From contig CAVQZD010000005.1 of the NCBI GenBank assembly GCA_963718375.1, forward strand, positions 62,001-126,000: a stretch of 64,000 bases of DNA, in the 5' to 3' direction. Positions 28,442 through 36,580 of this stretch are shown here, one piece after another; position 1 is the stretch's first letter, and each line of letters begins with the position of its first letter. A program made the position numbers and the translations under genes. Below the pieces are notes generated by a model. That model was not told the origin of the DNA, made no database searches, and saw only the letters and a program-made list of their open reading frames with translations. Source of the stretch: RBG-16-64-13 sp963718375 (GTDB taxonomy: Bacteria; Actinomycetota; Thermoleophilia; RBG-16-64-13).

Positions 28442-29764
28442 ATGAGCTCGCAGCCAGCAGCACTCAATCCACTTGCGGTCGAGGCCAACGAGGCCATTGA
28501 AGAGCACGCCCCGGCGGTCATGCGTATGCTGTCGGGTCTGGGCAAGAGGTTCTACTTCCCGAAGGGGATCTTGACCCAGAGCGCCGAGGCCAAGCAGAAG
28601 GCTCATCGCTTCAACGCAACCATCGGCGAGGCCCGCGAGCTCCATCATTCCATGGGTCTTCCGGCCATAACTCGCCACTTTGCGGATGTGAGTGTTGACG
28701 ATGTGCTGCCCTACGCGCCCTCGTATGGGCGCGCCGACTTGCGGACGGCGTGGTTGGCGGAGATCAGGGAGAAGAATCCGTCGCTGGCGGATATGGCCAT
28801 CAGTATGCCGGTAGTGACTGCCGGCATCACACACGGCCTCAGTACTGTGGCGGACATGTTCGCGGACGAAGGCGACGTGCTTCTTCTACCTGACAAGCTG
28901 TGGGGCAACTACAACATGGTCTTCGGCACGAGGAGAGGTACGCTCACCGACCACTATCCGTTGCTCGACCTCGAGCACGGCTTTGACGTCGCCGGTCTGC
29001 GGCAGGCGATACAGAAGCATTCGGCTGCGGGCAAGCTCCTGATCCTGTTCAACTTCCCGAACAATCCCACGGGGTACTCGGTCACACCGGCGGAAGCTGA
29101 CTCGATCCGCGATGTACTGGTGGAGGCGGCTGAGGGTGGATGCGACATCGTGGCCGTGTTCGACGACGCGTACTTCGGCCTCTTCTATGACGAGCACGTG
29201 CTCAAGGAGTCGGTGTTCACTCGACTGGCGGATGCCCATGAGAGAGTCCTGGCCATCAAGCTGGATGGAGCCTCCAAGGAAGATTACGCTTGGGGTCTTC
29301 GCGTGGCCTTCCTCACTTACGGCATCAAGGGTGGATCTGGGGCGTATGAGGCTCTGGAGAAGAAGACTGCGGGCTGTATACGCGGAACCATCAGCAACGG
29401 GCCGAACCTGTCGCAGGCCCTCGTTCTGCGGGCGATGTCGGACCCGGGCTACAGGGCCCAGAAGGCAGAGAAGTTCGAGGTTCTAGCTGCCAGGGCTCTC
29501 AGATTGCGTGAGCTGCTGGCGGATCCCAAGTTCGATGCTGCCTGGAAGCTGTACCCATTCAACTCTGGCTACTTCTTCACGGTACGTCTCGAAGACCTGG
29601 ACGCGGAGGAGTATCGCGTCAGGCTGCTGAGCGACTACGGGGTCGGCGTCATTTCCACCAGCAAGACCGACATACGAGTCGCTTTGTCGTGCGTGGACCA
29701 GGATGACCTCGAAGCTCTAGTCGATCTCATGCTCGAGTGCGCTTTGGAGATGAAGAAGGGCTAG
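28442..29764 (+). CDS. Class I/II PLP-dependent aminotransferase
   Basis: Fold-type I aminotransferase of the aspartate/aromatic group. It is 440 aa, with AGGAGG ahead of ATG 28442. Features are VTAGITHGLSTVADMFADEG, FNFPNNPTGYSVTP (PLP-binding Asn-Pro block), AVFDDAYFGLFYDE (Asp/Tyr contacts), the PLP lysine in KLDGASKEDYAWGLRVAF, and the C-terminal Arg in SKTDIRVALSCV. It lies 17 nt after pckG, so it may supply or use oxaloacetate/aspartate carbon skeletons (inference). Substrate not assignable. Confidence 0.88.
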   Translation: MSSQPAALNPLAVEANEAIEEHAPAVMRMLSGLGKRFYFPKGILTQSAEAKQKAHRFNATIGEARELHHSMGLPAITRHFADVSVDDVLPYAPSYGRADLRTAWLAEIREKNPSLADMAISMPVVTAGITHGLSTVADMFADEGDVLLLPDKLWGNYNMVFGTRRGTLTDHYPLLDLEHGFDVAGLRQAIQKHSAAGKLLILFNFPNNPTGYSVTPAEADSIRDVLVEAAEGGCDIVAVFDDAYFGLFYDEHVLKESVFTRLADAHERVLAIKLDGASKEDYAWGLRVAFLTYGIKGGSGAYEALEKKTAGCIRGTISNGPNLSQALVLRAMSDPGYRAQKAEKFEVLAARALRLRELLADPKFDAAWKLYPFNSGYFFTVRLEDLDAEEYRVRLLSDYGVGVISTSKTDIRVALSCVDQDDLEALVDLMLECALEMKKG

Positions 29765-29784
29765 TCGGGTCCAGTCGCCCGAGC

Positions 29785-31083
29785 TCAATCGGCAGGGTGC
29801 GCTGCGGATGAGGTGGATGGCTCAGCGGGATACCGCCAACGAGCGAACAGGGGTACACCGAGCAGGGCCAGGATGCCCATGGCGGCTATGCCCACTGCGG
29901 TGCCGCCGCCTCCGGCCACCGCGCCAGCCAGGGGGGAGAGGACGGCACCTAGTCCTTGAGACATCCTCTGGACCGCTCCGAACAACCCAAAAGCCAGGGC
30001 CTGGTAGTCAGAGCGAAACGTCTGAGCAAAAGCGGCGCGGACGGTCGGGATGAGAGCACCGGACAGCATGCCGTGGAAACAGGCGAACATCAGGATGAGG
30101 GACGTCGTTCGCATCAGGCTCAGAGCGAGGGCGTTCACGCCCAGCAAGGCGAGTCCGAGCACAATGATGAGTCGTACCTCTCTGCCGACGGGGTGCAGCA
30201 GGCTGACGACACCCGCGCCTATGGTGGAAGCCAGCACCACGACGCCGAAGATCATGGCGAGGGAGCTACCAGAGAGGTCGGCGACCGCCTCCACATGCAG
30301 GGGCAGATAGAGGGTCAGGCCCATGATGGCGGAGTTGAGCAAGAAGAACCCGCCCAAGAACCATCCGGCCCGGTGGTCGGTCGACGCCTGCCTCCAAAGA
30401 AGGAGCATCCGGCGATGCACCGGTCCCTGCGGCCTCTCTAGGGTATCGGCGGATGACTGCCAGAGTCCACGGGCGTAGAAGCTGGGGAGGGCGAAGGCGA
30501 GGAATATGAACCCGGCCGGTATCACGGCCCATGCGCGGCCGCTCACCCCGGGTATCAGGTTCCCTGAGACCAAGCCTTCGATCACGGCTATGCCCACGAG
30601 GCCGCCGACATAGCTGAGGCCGATGCCTGTCGCGGAAACGCTGACTACGTTCGCTCCCCTCGCGGCGGCAAGCATGGACGCGTTGTAGATGAGGCTGGAT
30701 AGCTGAAAGAAGTAGTTGGCGGTGACGGCGACCGCCAAGATGAGCGCGGCAGAGCCAAGACCCGATTGCGGCAGCGCGAATATAGACACGAGCAGCACAC
30801 TGGCGATGAGGGCAGAGGCTACGAACCAGCGCCGACGTTCATGTCGTTCGTCGGCGCGTACCCCGATGAAGGGACCACTGAGACCGATGGCCCAGGACGA
30901 CAGGGCGGTGGCGAGGCCGAAGACCCAGGCCGGGACTCCGAGGTCGTGGACTATCCAGATGGTCAGATACAGAGGGACGGCAAACTCGACCGTGGTGTTG
31001 CCAAGGTCGTAGGCGTACCAGGCAAGGCGTGTACGCCTGCTGCCGGTCTGGGGAGATCTCACGGATGAAGTGAGCATCGTCAC
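29785..31083 (-). CDS. Atg22/UMF1-like major facilitator transporter
   Basis: Integral membrane protein with about twelve hydrophobic segments, 432 aa. The N-terminal WYAYDLGNTTVEFAVPLYL resembles the WxxYDxxNS start of Atg22-like (UMF1) MFS proteins, and ADERHERRRW is the MFS loop 2-3 motif. The Ser/Thr-rich C-terminus is cytoplasmic. It is convergent with the aminotransferase and divergent from the formyltransferase. GTG at 31083 or ATG at 31077 may start it; a TACACT (complement of 31086-31091) lies 8 nt before the ATG, allowing a leaderless transcript. Substrate unknown. Confidence 0.8.
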   Translation of the reverse strand: MTMLTSSVRSPQTGSRRTRLAWYAYDLGNTTVEFAVPLYLTIWIVHDLGVPAWVFGLATALSSWAIGLSGPFIGVRADERHERRRWFVASALIASVLLVSIFALPQSGLGSAALILAVAVTANYFFQLSSLIYNASMLAAARGANVVSVSATGIGLSYVGGLVGIAVIEGLVSGNLIPGVSGRAWAVIPAGFIFLAFALPSFYARGLWQSSADTLERPQGPVHRRMLLLWRQASTDHRAGWFLGGFFLLNSAIMGLTLYLPLHVEAVADLSGSSLAMIFGVVVLASTIGAGVVSLLHPVGREVRLIIVLGLALLGVNALALSLMRTTSLILMFACFHGMLSGALIPTVRAAFAQTFRSDYQALAFGLFGAVQRMSQGLGAVLSPLAGAVAGGGGTAVGIAAMGILALLGVPLFARWRYPAEPSTSSAAHPAD

Positions 31084-31190
31084 CTAGTGTACTATGGTCG
31101 ACAGCCAGTTTCGCAGAGGGCGGGCCCCGGTCGGCTCGTCGGGCTGAGCGCACACGCAGAGCGCAGGTGAGCAGGGGGTGGGAGCAGAGC

Positions 31191-32102
31191 ATGAGAATAG
31201 TGCTGATCGGGCAGGCAGCCTTCGGGGAGAAGGTCTTCGAGGCTCTGCTGGCTTCGGGGGAGGAAGTGGTCGCGGTTTACACCCCGCCCGAGGCATCCCC
31301 CGGCAGGGGCAGCACCATGGCTGCGTTGGCAGAAGCGCACGGCATACCAACACGCCAACCGCTCAAGATGCGGGCCTTGGATGTGATCGACGACTACAAG
31401 CGCTTCAGTCCTGATCTCAACGTGATGGCCTTTGTGACGGACACAGTCCCTGCTGCCATCCTCAACTTCCCTCCTCTGGGGACGATCCAATACCACCCTT
31501 CGCTGCTGCCGCGCCACAGGGGGATGAGCGCGATCAACTGGGCGGTCATGAACGGCGAGGAAAAGACGGGACTCACCGTGTTCTGGCCGGACGAGGGGCT
31601 CGACACCGGTCCCATACTGCTACAAAAAGAAGTAGACATCGGCTCCGACGAGACCATGGGCGATGTGTACTTCAACAAACTCTTTCCGCTAGGTGTCCAG
31701 AGCATGCTCGAGGCCGTGAAGATGGTCAAAGAGGGTCGTGCGCCCAAGGTCAAGCAGGACCTGAACCAAGGAGAATACGAGCCCCCTTGCAGGTGCATGT
31801 GCGTCGATTGGAGCTATCCGATCGGTATCGTGTACAACATCATCCGGGGGTGCAACCCGTCACCGGGGGCGTCCACCGTGTACAAAGGGCAGACGGTGCG
31901 CATCTTTGACTGCGATAGGCGATCGGCCAGCGGGAGACAGGCCCCCGGGACAGTGATGCAGATAACAGGAGAGGGGTTCACTGTTGCGGGGAGCGGCGGC
32001 AGCATACTGGTGAAACGCGTGCAGACCGAGGGATCACCCAAGATGTCTGTAGAGGAGTTTGCGAGTACCCACGGGCTGAGAGTGGGGGACAAGTTTGGGT
32101 GA
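31191..32102 (+). CDS. Formyltransferase of the 10-formyl-THF hydrolase (FDH N-terminal) type
   Basis: GART-fold folate-dependent formyl-transfer or hydrolase enzyme, 303 aa from ATG 31191. The sequence tracks the N-terminal hydrolase domain of eukaryotic 10-formyltetrahydrofolate dehydrogenase (IGQAAFGEKVF, YHPSLLPRHRGMSAINWAV, VFWPDEGLDTGPILLQ). Catalytic His102 and Asp138 correspond to the FDH pair. The C-terminal subdomain is Fmt-like. Odd: a PCRCMC cluster (near residue 203) sits where FDH has no cysteines. It overlaps pyrK by 8 nt. It could be annotated as fmt; a normal fmt is not in this window, so initiator Met-tRNA formylation cannot be excluded. Confidence 0.78.
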   Translation: MRIVLIGQAAFGEKVFEALLASGEEVVAVYTPPEASPGRGSTMAALAEAHGIPTRQPLKMRALDVIDDYKRFSPDLNVMAFVTDTVPAAILNFPPLGTIQYHPSLLPRHRGMSAINWAVMNGEEKTGLTVFWPDEGLDTGPILLQKEVDIGSDETMGDVYFNKLFPLGVQSMLEAVKMVKEGRAPKVKQDLNQGEYEPPCRCMCVDWSYPIGIVYNIIRGCNPSPGASTVYKGQTVRIFDCDRRSASGRQAPGTVMQITGEGFTVAGSGGSILVKRVQTEGSPKMSVEEFASTHGLRVGDKFG

Positions 32103-32982
32103 GAGCGACCCCAGGAAGGCCGAAGAGCGCGCCGCAGAGCATGGCTCGCTTCAGACGTCGCGCCGACTCGGCACGGTGACAGGCGCCAGGGTCATTGGCA
32201 CCATGGTGCACCTTGAGGTGCAAGTGCCCGAGTGGAAGAAGGCTGGCCCCGGGCAATTCGCGCTCTTGCAGGCGGAGGACTCGGACTGTTTCTTGGGCCG
32301 GGCGTTGTCCATATCCGATCAATCCGGCGAGATGGTCTCGTTCCTGGTGGCCCCACTGGGCAAGGGCACGCGAGAACTGTGCAGCTTGACTGCAGGGAGC
32401 GGAGTCTGGGTCGTGGGCCCGCTCGGCAATGGGTTCGACGTCGATGCGATCGCGGCGGGGGCGGAGAGGGTCCTGCTGGTGGGGGGAGGCGCCGGTATCG
32501 CGCCCTTCCCGCTGCTGGTCAAGGAGTTGGTGAAGTGTGAGGAGCCGGCCTCGCGTGGCGCTGGCGGCGGAAGGCCGGATATCGTGGTCTTGGCCGGCTT
32601 CAGGGATGCCGGGCAGGCGATGTGCGGCAACACGCTCGCGGAATCGGTCTCCCTAGCCGGGGCGAGCGGTGCCACATGCAGCTACGAGGCCGTGATGGAG
32701 GATGAGTCCGCAGGTCCGGCCGAGCGAGCAAGCGACCTACTCGAGCGCACGCTGCGGAGCGGCGACCACGTGGTAGTCTGCGGCCCCGAGGCCATGGCCA
32801 GGGCGGTATGGGATGTCTGCAGGCCGGTGCCGGAAGTGAGGGTGTGGTTCAGCCTGGAGACGAACATGGCCTGCGGGGTGGGGTCGTGCCACGGTTGTGT
32901 GATCGAGCTGGCCGATGGTTCGTATGCGAGGGTCTGCAGAGAGGGCCCTGTCTTCAGCGGGGAGGAGGTCTTCGGTGAGTGA
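32095..32982 (+). CDS. pyrK: Dihydroorotate dehydrogenase B, electron-transfer subunit
   Basis: FAD/[2Fe-2S] subunit passing electrons from PyrD's FMN to NAD+. It is 295 aa from TTG 32095. The FAD domain has GQFALLQ and GRALSISDQSGEMVSFLV, and the NAD-binding loop is LLVGGGAGIAPFPLLVKEL. The cluster ligands are in ACGVGSCHGCVIELADGSYA and VCREGPVF. It overlaps the formyltransferase upstream (8 nt) and pyrD downstream (8 nt), so all three are coupled. An insert of about 40 residues (EPASRGAGGG and nearby) is longer than usual. Confidence 0.93.
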   Translation: MGESDPRKAEERAAEHGSLQTSRRLGTVTGARVIGTMVHLEVQVPEWKKAGPGQFALLQAEDSDCFLGRALSISDQSGEMVSFLVAPLGKGTRELCSLTAGSGVWVVGPLGNGFDVDAIAAGAERVLLVGGGAGIAPFPLLVKELVKCEEPASRGAGGGRPDIVVLAGFRDAGQAMCGNTLAESVSLAGASGATCSYEAVMEDESAGPAERASDLLERTLRSGDHVVVCGPEAMARAVWDVCRPVPEVRVWFSLETNMACGVGSCHGCVIELADGSYARVCREGPVFSGEEVFGE

Positions 32983-33928
32983 TCTGAGCGTCCGCTTGGG
33001 GCCTCTGCAGCTCGCGTACCCGATAGTGAACGCCTCGGGGACCATGGAGCTATTCGACTTGGCTGCGTCCTTGGACGAGAGTGTACTGGCCGATCCCCCA
33101 GTGGCGGCGTACGTGCCCAAGACGATCACGCTGGCACCTCGCGCAGGCAATCCGCCTCCTCGCATACTGGAGACGGTCGGAGGGATCATCAACGCCATAG
33201 GTCTGCCCGGCGAGGGGCTGCAGGCCTTCGTCACGGAGAGTCTCCCTCGTCTTTTGGCGCTGCCGCGACCCCTGATAGTGAGCATCGGTGGGTTTTCGGT
33301 ATCAGAGTATGTGGCGGTCGCCTCTGGTCTGGGTGAAGCACTCGGGGCACAACTGGGTGGCGATTGGGTGCAGCGTGTCGGTCTGGAGCTGAACATATCC
33401 TGTCCCAACGTGCACTCGGGTTGCGCGTCGATAGGCAGTGATCCCCAGGAGACCGAACGAGTGGTAGCTGCCACTCGAGAAGTCTGGCCGGGGCTGCTCA
33501 TCGCAAAGCTGACGCCCAATGTGACGGACATCATCGAGGTGGGCAAGGCAGCGGAGAGTGCGGGGGCGGATGCGGTGGCAGCGGTCAATACCTACAAGGG
33601 CCTGGTGTTAGATCGAAGGAGCCTGAGGCCGTACCTGGGCAACGTGACGGGGGGACTGTCAGGACCTGCCATCAAGCCGCTGGCCCTTCGGGCCGTGTTC
33701 GAGTTGTTCGCAGCCTTGCAGATCCCCATAGTAGGCATGGGGGGAGCTACCACTGTTGACGACGTTGTCGAGTTCATCGCCTGCGGGGCGACCGTTGTGG
33801 CGGTGGGCTCCGCCGGCCTGCGCGACCAGTTCATCGCCGCGGGTCTAGCAGAGGGCCTGGAGCGTCGCTTGAGAGAACGGGGGCTAGAGTTGGGGGAGTT
33901 GGTCGGTCTTGCTCATCGGTGTGATTAA
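32975..33928 (+). CDS. pyrD: Dihydroorotate dehydrogenase, class 1B catalytic subunit
   Basis: FMN enzyme oxidising dihydroorotate to orotate with PyrK. It is 317 aa from GTG 32975 with a GGGGAGGAGG site. Motifs are IVNASGTMELF, VPKTITLAPRAGNPPPRI, GGIINAIGLPGEG, and ELNISCPNVHSGCASIG holding the class 1B catalytic Cys. The FMN-phosphate region is IVGMGGATTVDDVVEFIACGA. NAD-linked class 1B suits an anaerobe. No pyrE or pyrF follows; those genes are outside the window. Confidence 0.95.
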   Translation: MSDLSVRLGPLQLAYPIVNASGTMELFDLAASLDESVLADPPVAAYVPKTITLAPRAGNPPPRILETVGGIINAIGLPGEGLQAFVTESLPRLLALPRPLIVSIGGFSVSEYVAVASGLGEALGAQLGGDWVQRVGLELNISCPNVHSGCASIGSDPQETERVVAATREVWPGLLIAKLTPNVTDIIEVGKAAESAGADAVAAVNTYKGLVLDRRSLRPYLGNVTGGLSGPAIKPLALRAVFELFAALQIPIVGMGGATTVDDVVEFIACGATVVAVGSAGLRDQFIAAGLAEGLERRLRERGLELGELVGLAHRCD

Positions 33929-33929
33929 G

Positions 33930-33947
33930 TTGCGCGTGAGTGCGCAA
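33930..33947 (+). terminator. Weak hairpin after pyrD
   Basis: TTGCGC (33930-33935), a 6-nt loop and GCGCAA (33942-33947) make a perfect 6-bp stem directly after the pyrD stop. There is no T-tract behind it, so any termination would need Rho or be partial. Confidence 0.3.
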
Positions 33948-33954
33948 AGAGGCC

Positions 33955-33984
33955 CCAAAACGGGCGAATAGAGCGCCAAAACGG
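33955..33984 (+). repeat. Tandem CCAAAACGG direct repeat upstream of mihF
   Basis: CCAAAACGG occurs at 33955-33963 and 33976-33984. The 21-bp period is two helical turns, placing both copies on the same DNA face just upstream of the predicted mihF -35. It looks like an activator or autoregulatory binding site. Only two copies, so chance cannot be excluded. Confidence 0.35.
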
Positions 33985-33986
33985 TA

Positions 33987-34014
33987 TTGCGTCGACTAGG
34001 GGGGTGTGTATAAT
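33987..34014 (+). promoter_or_regulatory. Candidate mihF promoter giving a leaderless mRNA
   Basis: TTGCGT (33987-33992), a 16-nt spacer and a perfect TATAAT (34009-34014). Exactly 7 nt later is GTG 34022, the spacing of actinobacterial leaderless genes. The -10 overlaps another possible start, ATG 34013, which would then lie upstream of the transcript. Confidence 0.5.
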
Positions 34015-34021
34015 GGCGGCT

Positions 34022-34354
34022 GTGAACCAGATTCCCAGCACTACTATGCAGACGCCTGAGCGTACCCAAAAACAGAGGATGGAGGCTCTTCGCAGGGCCA
34101 ATGACATCCGTTCTGAGCGCGCTCGGCTCAAAGAGCAGTTGCGTACGGGAGAGGTCGTGATCGTGCAGGTATTGTCCGATCCGCCCGTCTGCGTGCACAC
34201 CGCTAAGGTGATGGACCTTCTTCTGGCGGTCCCCAAGTACGGCCGGGTGAAGGCGAGCAAGGTTCTGGAGCGGTGCAGGATCAGTCCGGCGAGGACGGTG
34301 AACGGTCTGACTCCCCGCCAAAGGAAAGAACTGCTCGAGATAATGGGCGGCTGA
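34022..34354 (+). CDS. mihF: Actinobacterial integration host factor (mIHF)
   Basis: Small nucleoid-associated DNA-binding protein essential in many Actinomycetota, unrelated to proteobacterial IHF. It is 110 aa from GTG 34022. Family features are the N-terminal helix QKQRMEALRRANDIRSERAR, then LKEQLRTGEVVIVQVLSD, and the helix-two-turn-helix tail VPKYGRVKASKVLERCRISP with GLTPRQRKELLEIMGG. Starts at 34004 or 34013 (with an AGGGGGG site) are alternatives; ATG 34049 aligns best with mycobacterial N-termini. Followed by gmk, as in most actinobacteria, but pyrD rather than pyrF lies upstream. Confidence 0.88.
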   Translation: MNQIPSTTMQTPERTQKQRMEALRRANDIRSERARLKEQLRTGEVVIVQVLSDPPVCVHTAKVMDLLLAVPKYGRVKASKVLERCRISPARTVNGLTPRQRKELLEIMGG

Positions 34355-34983
34355 CCGACTCGAATGTCTCGGGGGCGGCCATCGCTCGTCTGATCGTCAT
34401 CTCAGGTCCTTCCGGGGCCGGCAAGGGCACCCTTATCAAGGCCGCGATGGAGCAGTTGTCTGGTCTGGGGCTATCCGTCTCGGCTACCACTCGCGAGAAG
34501 CGTGCCGGGGAACTCGAAGGCCGGGACTATTACTTTCTCCCCCGCGAAGAGTTCATGCATAGGGCCGAAGCCGGGCTGTTTCTGGAGTGGGCCGAGTACG
34601 CCGGCAATCTTTACGGTACGCCTGGCCTGGCAGTGCAGGAACAGCTGACTGCCGGCCAGGACGTGGTCCTGGAGATCGAACTCCAGGGAGCAGAGCAGGT
34701 GCTGAGGATGCAGCCGGACGCGGTGATGATCTACATCATGCCGCCATCGCTGGAGGAGTTGGAGAAGCGTCTGCGGGGGCGAAACACGGAGTGCGAGGAT
34801 GCTGTTCGCAGCCGGCTCTCACGCGCACAAGAAGAGATGGCGATCGTGCAGGAGAAGGAGCGCCAGGGTCTGCCACGCATGCACTATGTTATAGTGAACG
34901 ATAGGGTTGAAAAGGCAAGCGGGCAGCTTGCCTCCATAATCAAGCAGATCAGGGAAGATGATGAACAAACCGACCGTAGATGA
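34273..34983 (+). CDS. gmk: Guanylate kinase
   Basis: Phosphorylates GMP/dGMP with ATP. It is 236 aa. The P-loop is VISGPSGAGKGTLI, followed by VSATTREKRAGELEGRDYYFL (GMP-binding), EWAEYAGNLYGTP, VVLEIELQGAEQV and IYIMPPSLEELEKRLRGR. The only canonical start before the P-loop is GTG 34273, deep inside mihF (82-nt overlap), giving a polar N-terminal extension of about 37 residues. Re-initiation at a non-canonical codon near the mihF stop would remove it. rpoZ overlaps the 3' end by 26 nt. Confidence 0.94.
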   Translation: MQDQSGEDGERSDSPPKERTARDNGRLTDSNVSGAAIARLIVISGPSGAGKGTLIKAAMEQLSGLGLSVSATTREKRAGELEGRDYYFLPREEFMHRAEAGLFLEWAEYAGNLYGTPGLAVQEQLTAGQDVVLEIELQGAEQVLRMQPDAVMIYIMPPSLEELEKRLRGRNTECEDAVRSRLSRAQEEMAIVQEKERQGLPRMHYVIVNDRVEKASGQLASIIKQIREDDEQTDRR

Positions 34984-35233
34984 AATCCTTGTCGGTCTCT
35001 CAGGCGCCAGAGAAGACGACGCCGAGGAGCCGAACCGCTACACGGCCGTCATGGTGACCGCGAAGCGCGCCCGGCAGATCAATTCCTACTACCACAGTCT
35101 GGGAGAGGGATCCGGCTTGGATGTATTCGTGCCTCCCGTCGCCCCCTCGTTTTCACGCAACTATCTCAGCATCTCCATGGCCGAATCGGCCAGAGGCGAG
35201 ATCTCCTACCGGTTGCGGCCCTCCAGGGTGTAG
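34958..35233 (+). CDS. rpoZ: RNA polymerase omega subunit
   Basis: Small subunit that chaperones beta-prime assembly. It is 91 aa; ATG 34958 and 34961 are tandem starts behind AGGGAA, inside the end of gmk. The omega core is EPNRYTAVMVTAKRARQINS, with the conserved KRARQI. The C-terminal YRLRPSRV is common in actinobacterial omega. The order gmk-rpoZ-coaBC is strongly conserved. Confidence 0.92.
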   Translation: MMNKPTVDEILVGLSGAREDDAEEPNRYTAVMVTAKRARQINSYYHSLGEGSGLDVFVPPVAPSFSRNYLSISMAESARGEISYRLRPSRV

Positions 35234-35259
35234 GACACCAGGACAACTAGGAGTGCGCC

Positions 35260-36495
35260 ATGCCTGATCGGCCTTTGGTCCTCCTGGGAGTAACGGGGGG
35301 CATCGCTGCGTTCAAGTCCGCCGAGCTGCTGCGAGGCTTGCAGACAGCTGGGATGGATGTGCGCGTCATCATGACTCAGGCGGCGACGCAATTCGTGGGC
35401 CCGATGACTTTTGAAACACTTTCGGGAGCTCCAGTGCGCCTGGATCAGGTCAGCGAGCTCCGACCGGATTCACGCATCACGCACGTCCAGGATAGCCAGG
35501 AGGCCGACATTATGGTCGTCGCGCCAGCGACGGCCAACACCATGGCCAAGATGGCCAACGGTATCGCCGACAACCTGCTCACGTCCATGTTCCTGGCGTT
35601 CGGCAAGACAGTCGTGGTGGCGCCCGCCATGAATACCAACATGTGGGAACACCCGGCGACTCAGAATAACGTGGCGACTTTGCGTGACCACGGGGTGTTC
35701 GTCGTAGAGCCTGGGTCGGGTGAACTTGCTTGCGGGGACTATGGCTCCGGTCGGATGGCCGAACCTAACAGCATCGTCGCTGAGGTCAAGCTACGGCTGC
35801 AGGTGCAGCGCAAAAGGGATCTTCGGGGGCTGCGAGTCCTGATCACTGCAGGTGGCACGCGAGAACCTATTGATGCGGTCAGGTTCATAGGCAACCGCAG
35901 TTCAGGCAAGATGGGCTTTGCCCTTGCTCGGGCGGCGTTCGACCGAGGGGCGATGGTCGAGCTTGTCGAAGCCAACGTCGATATGCCAGCGGTCCCAGGT
36001 GTGAGGGAGGTAGAGACTCCTACCGCCAGGGAGATGCACGATGAGGTCATCAAGCGCCTGGCGGAGAGCGACATCCTAATAATGGCGGCGGCCGTCGCGG
36101 ACTACCGGCTGGCGAACGGACCAAGTGGTGGCAAGGTGGGCAAGGGCAAGGACGAGTGGGCTATCGACCTGGAGGCGACCACGGATATCTTGGTGGATGT
36201 CGCCAAGCATCGGGAGGGTCAGTTCGTGGTTGGATTCGCTGCGGAGTTCGGTGTACAGGCGGTTGAACGTGCCAGAGAGAAGATGGAGCGCAAGAAGCTG
36301 GACATGATGATATTCAACGACATCTCGCGCTCGGACATCGGATTCGACTCGGACTTCAACGAGGTACGCATCCTGACCGGCGAATCCGAGGTGTTCATCG
36401 AGCGCGCGCCTAAAGAGACCGTGGCTGAGCTCATCCTGGACAACATAGCGCAAGCCGTGCGGACGCGGCGGCTGGGAGTGCCGGTTCCAGCATAG
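35260..36495 (+). CDS. coaBC: Bifunctional phosphopantothenoylcysteine decarboxylase/phosphopantothenate--cysteine ligase
   Basis: Two steps of coenzyme A synthesis: CTP-dependent ligation of Cys and FMN-dependent decarboxylation. It is 411 aa. The CoaC half (1-180) has GVTGGIAAFKSAELLRGL, the active-site His in SRITHVQDS, VAPAMNTNMW and the Cys-containing ELACGDYGSGRMAEP. The CoaB half (from about 190) has LITAGGTREPIDAVRFIGNR, SSGKMGFALARAAF and AAAVADYR, with Lys residues after GGKVGKGKDEWAI. It ends the mihF-gmk-rpoZ-coaBC run and is followed by a bidirectional terminator. Confidence 0.95.
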   Translation: MPDRPLVLLGVTGGIAAFKSAELLRGLQTAGMDVRVIMTQAATQFVGPMTFETLSGAPVRLDQVSELRPDSRITHVQDSQEADIMVVAPATANTMAKMANGIADNLLTSMFLAFGKTVVVAPAMNTNMWEHPATQNNVATLRDHGVFVVEPGSGELACGDYGSGRMAEPNSIVAEVKLRLQVQRKRDLRGLRVLITAGGTREPIDAVRFIGNRSSGKMGFALARAAFDRGAMVELVEANVDMPAVPGVREVETPTAREMHDEVIKRLAESDILIMAAAVADYRLANGPSGGKVGKGKDEWAIDLEATTDILVDVAKHREGQFVVGFAAEFGVQAVERAREKMERKKLDMMIFNDISRSDIGFDSDFNEVRILTGESEVFIERAPKETVAELILDNIAQAVRTRRLGVPVPA

Positions 36496-36500
36496 AAAGA

Positions 36501-36532
36501 GCAAAGGGCGCGTCTAGTGACGCACCCTTTGC
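36501..36532. terminator. Bidirectional terminator between coaBC and rpoD
   Basis: GCAAAGGG (36501-36508) pairs with CCCTTTGC (36525-36532), and after one mismatch GCGTC (36510-36514) pairs with GACGC (36519-36523) around a TAGT loop. This 13-bp stem sits between two convergent genes. T-runs are weak on both sides. Confidence 0.7.
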
Positions 36533-36580
36533 TACCTTCGTATTCTGGCGTCGACCTGGAGGGTCGACAGAGTGGGTGGA

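Noticed and set aside
29765..29782. TCGGG/CCCGA hairpin between the convergent aminotransferase and transporter genes
   Set aside because: Only a 5-bp stem with an 8-nt loop and no T-run; too weak to call a terminator.
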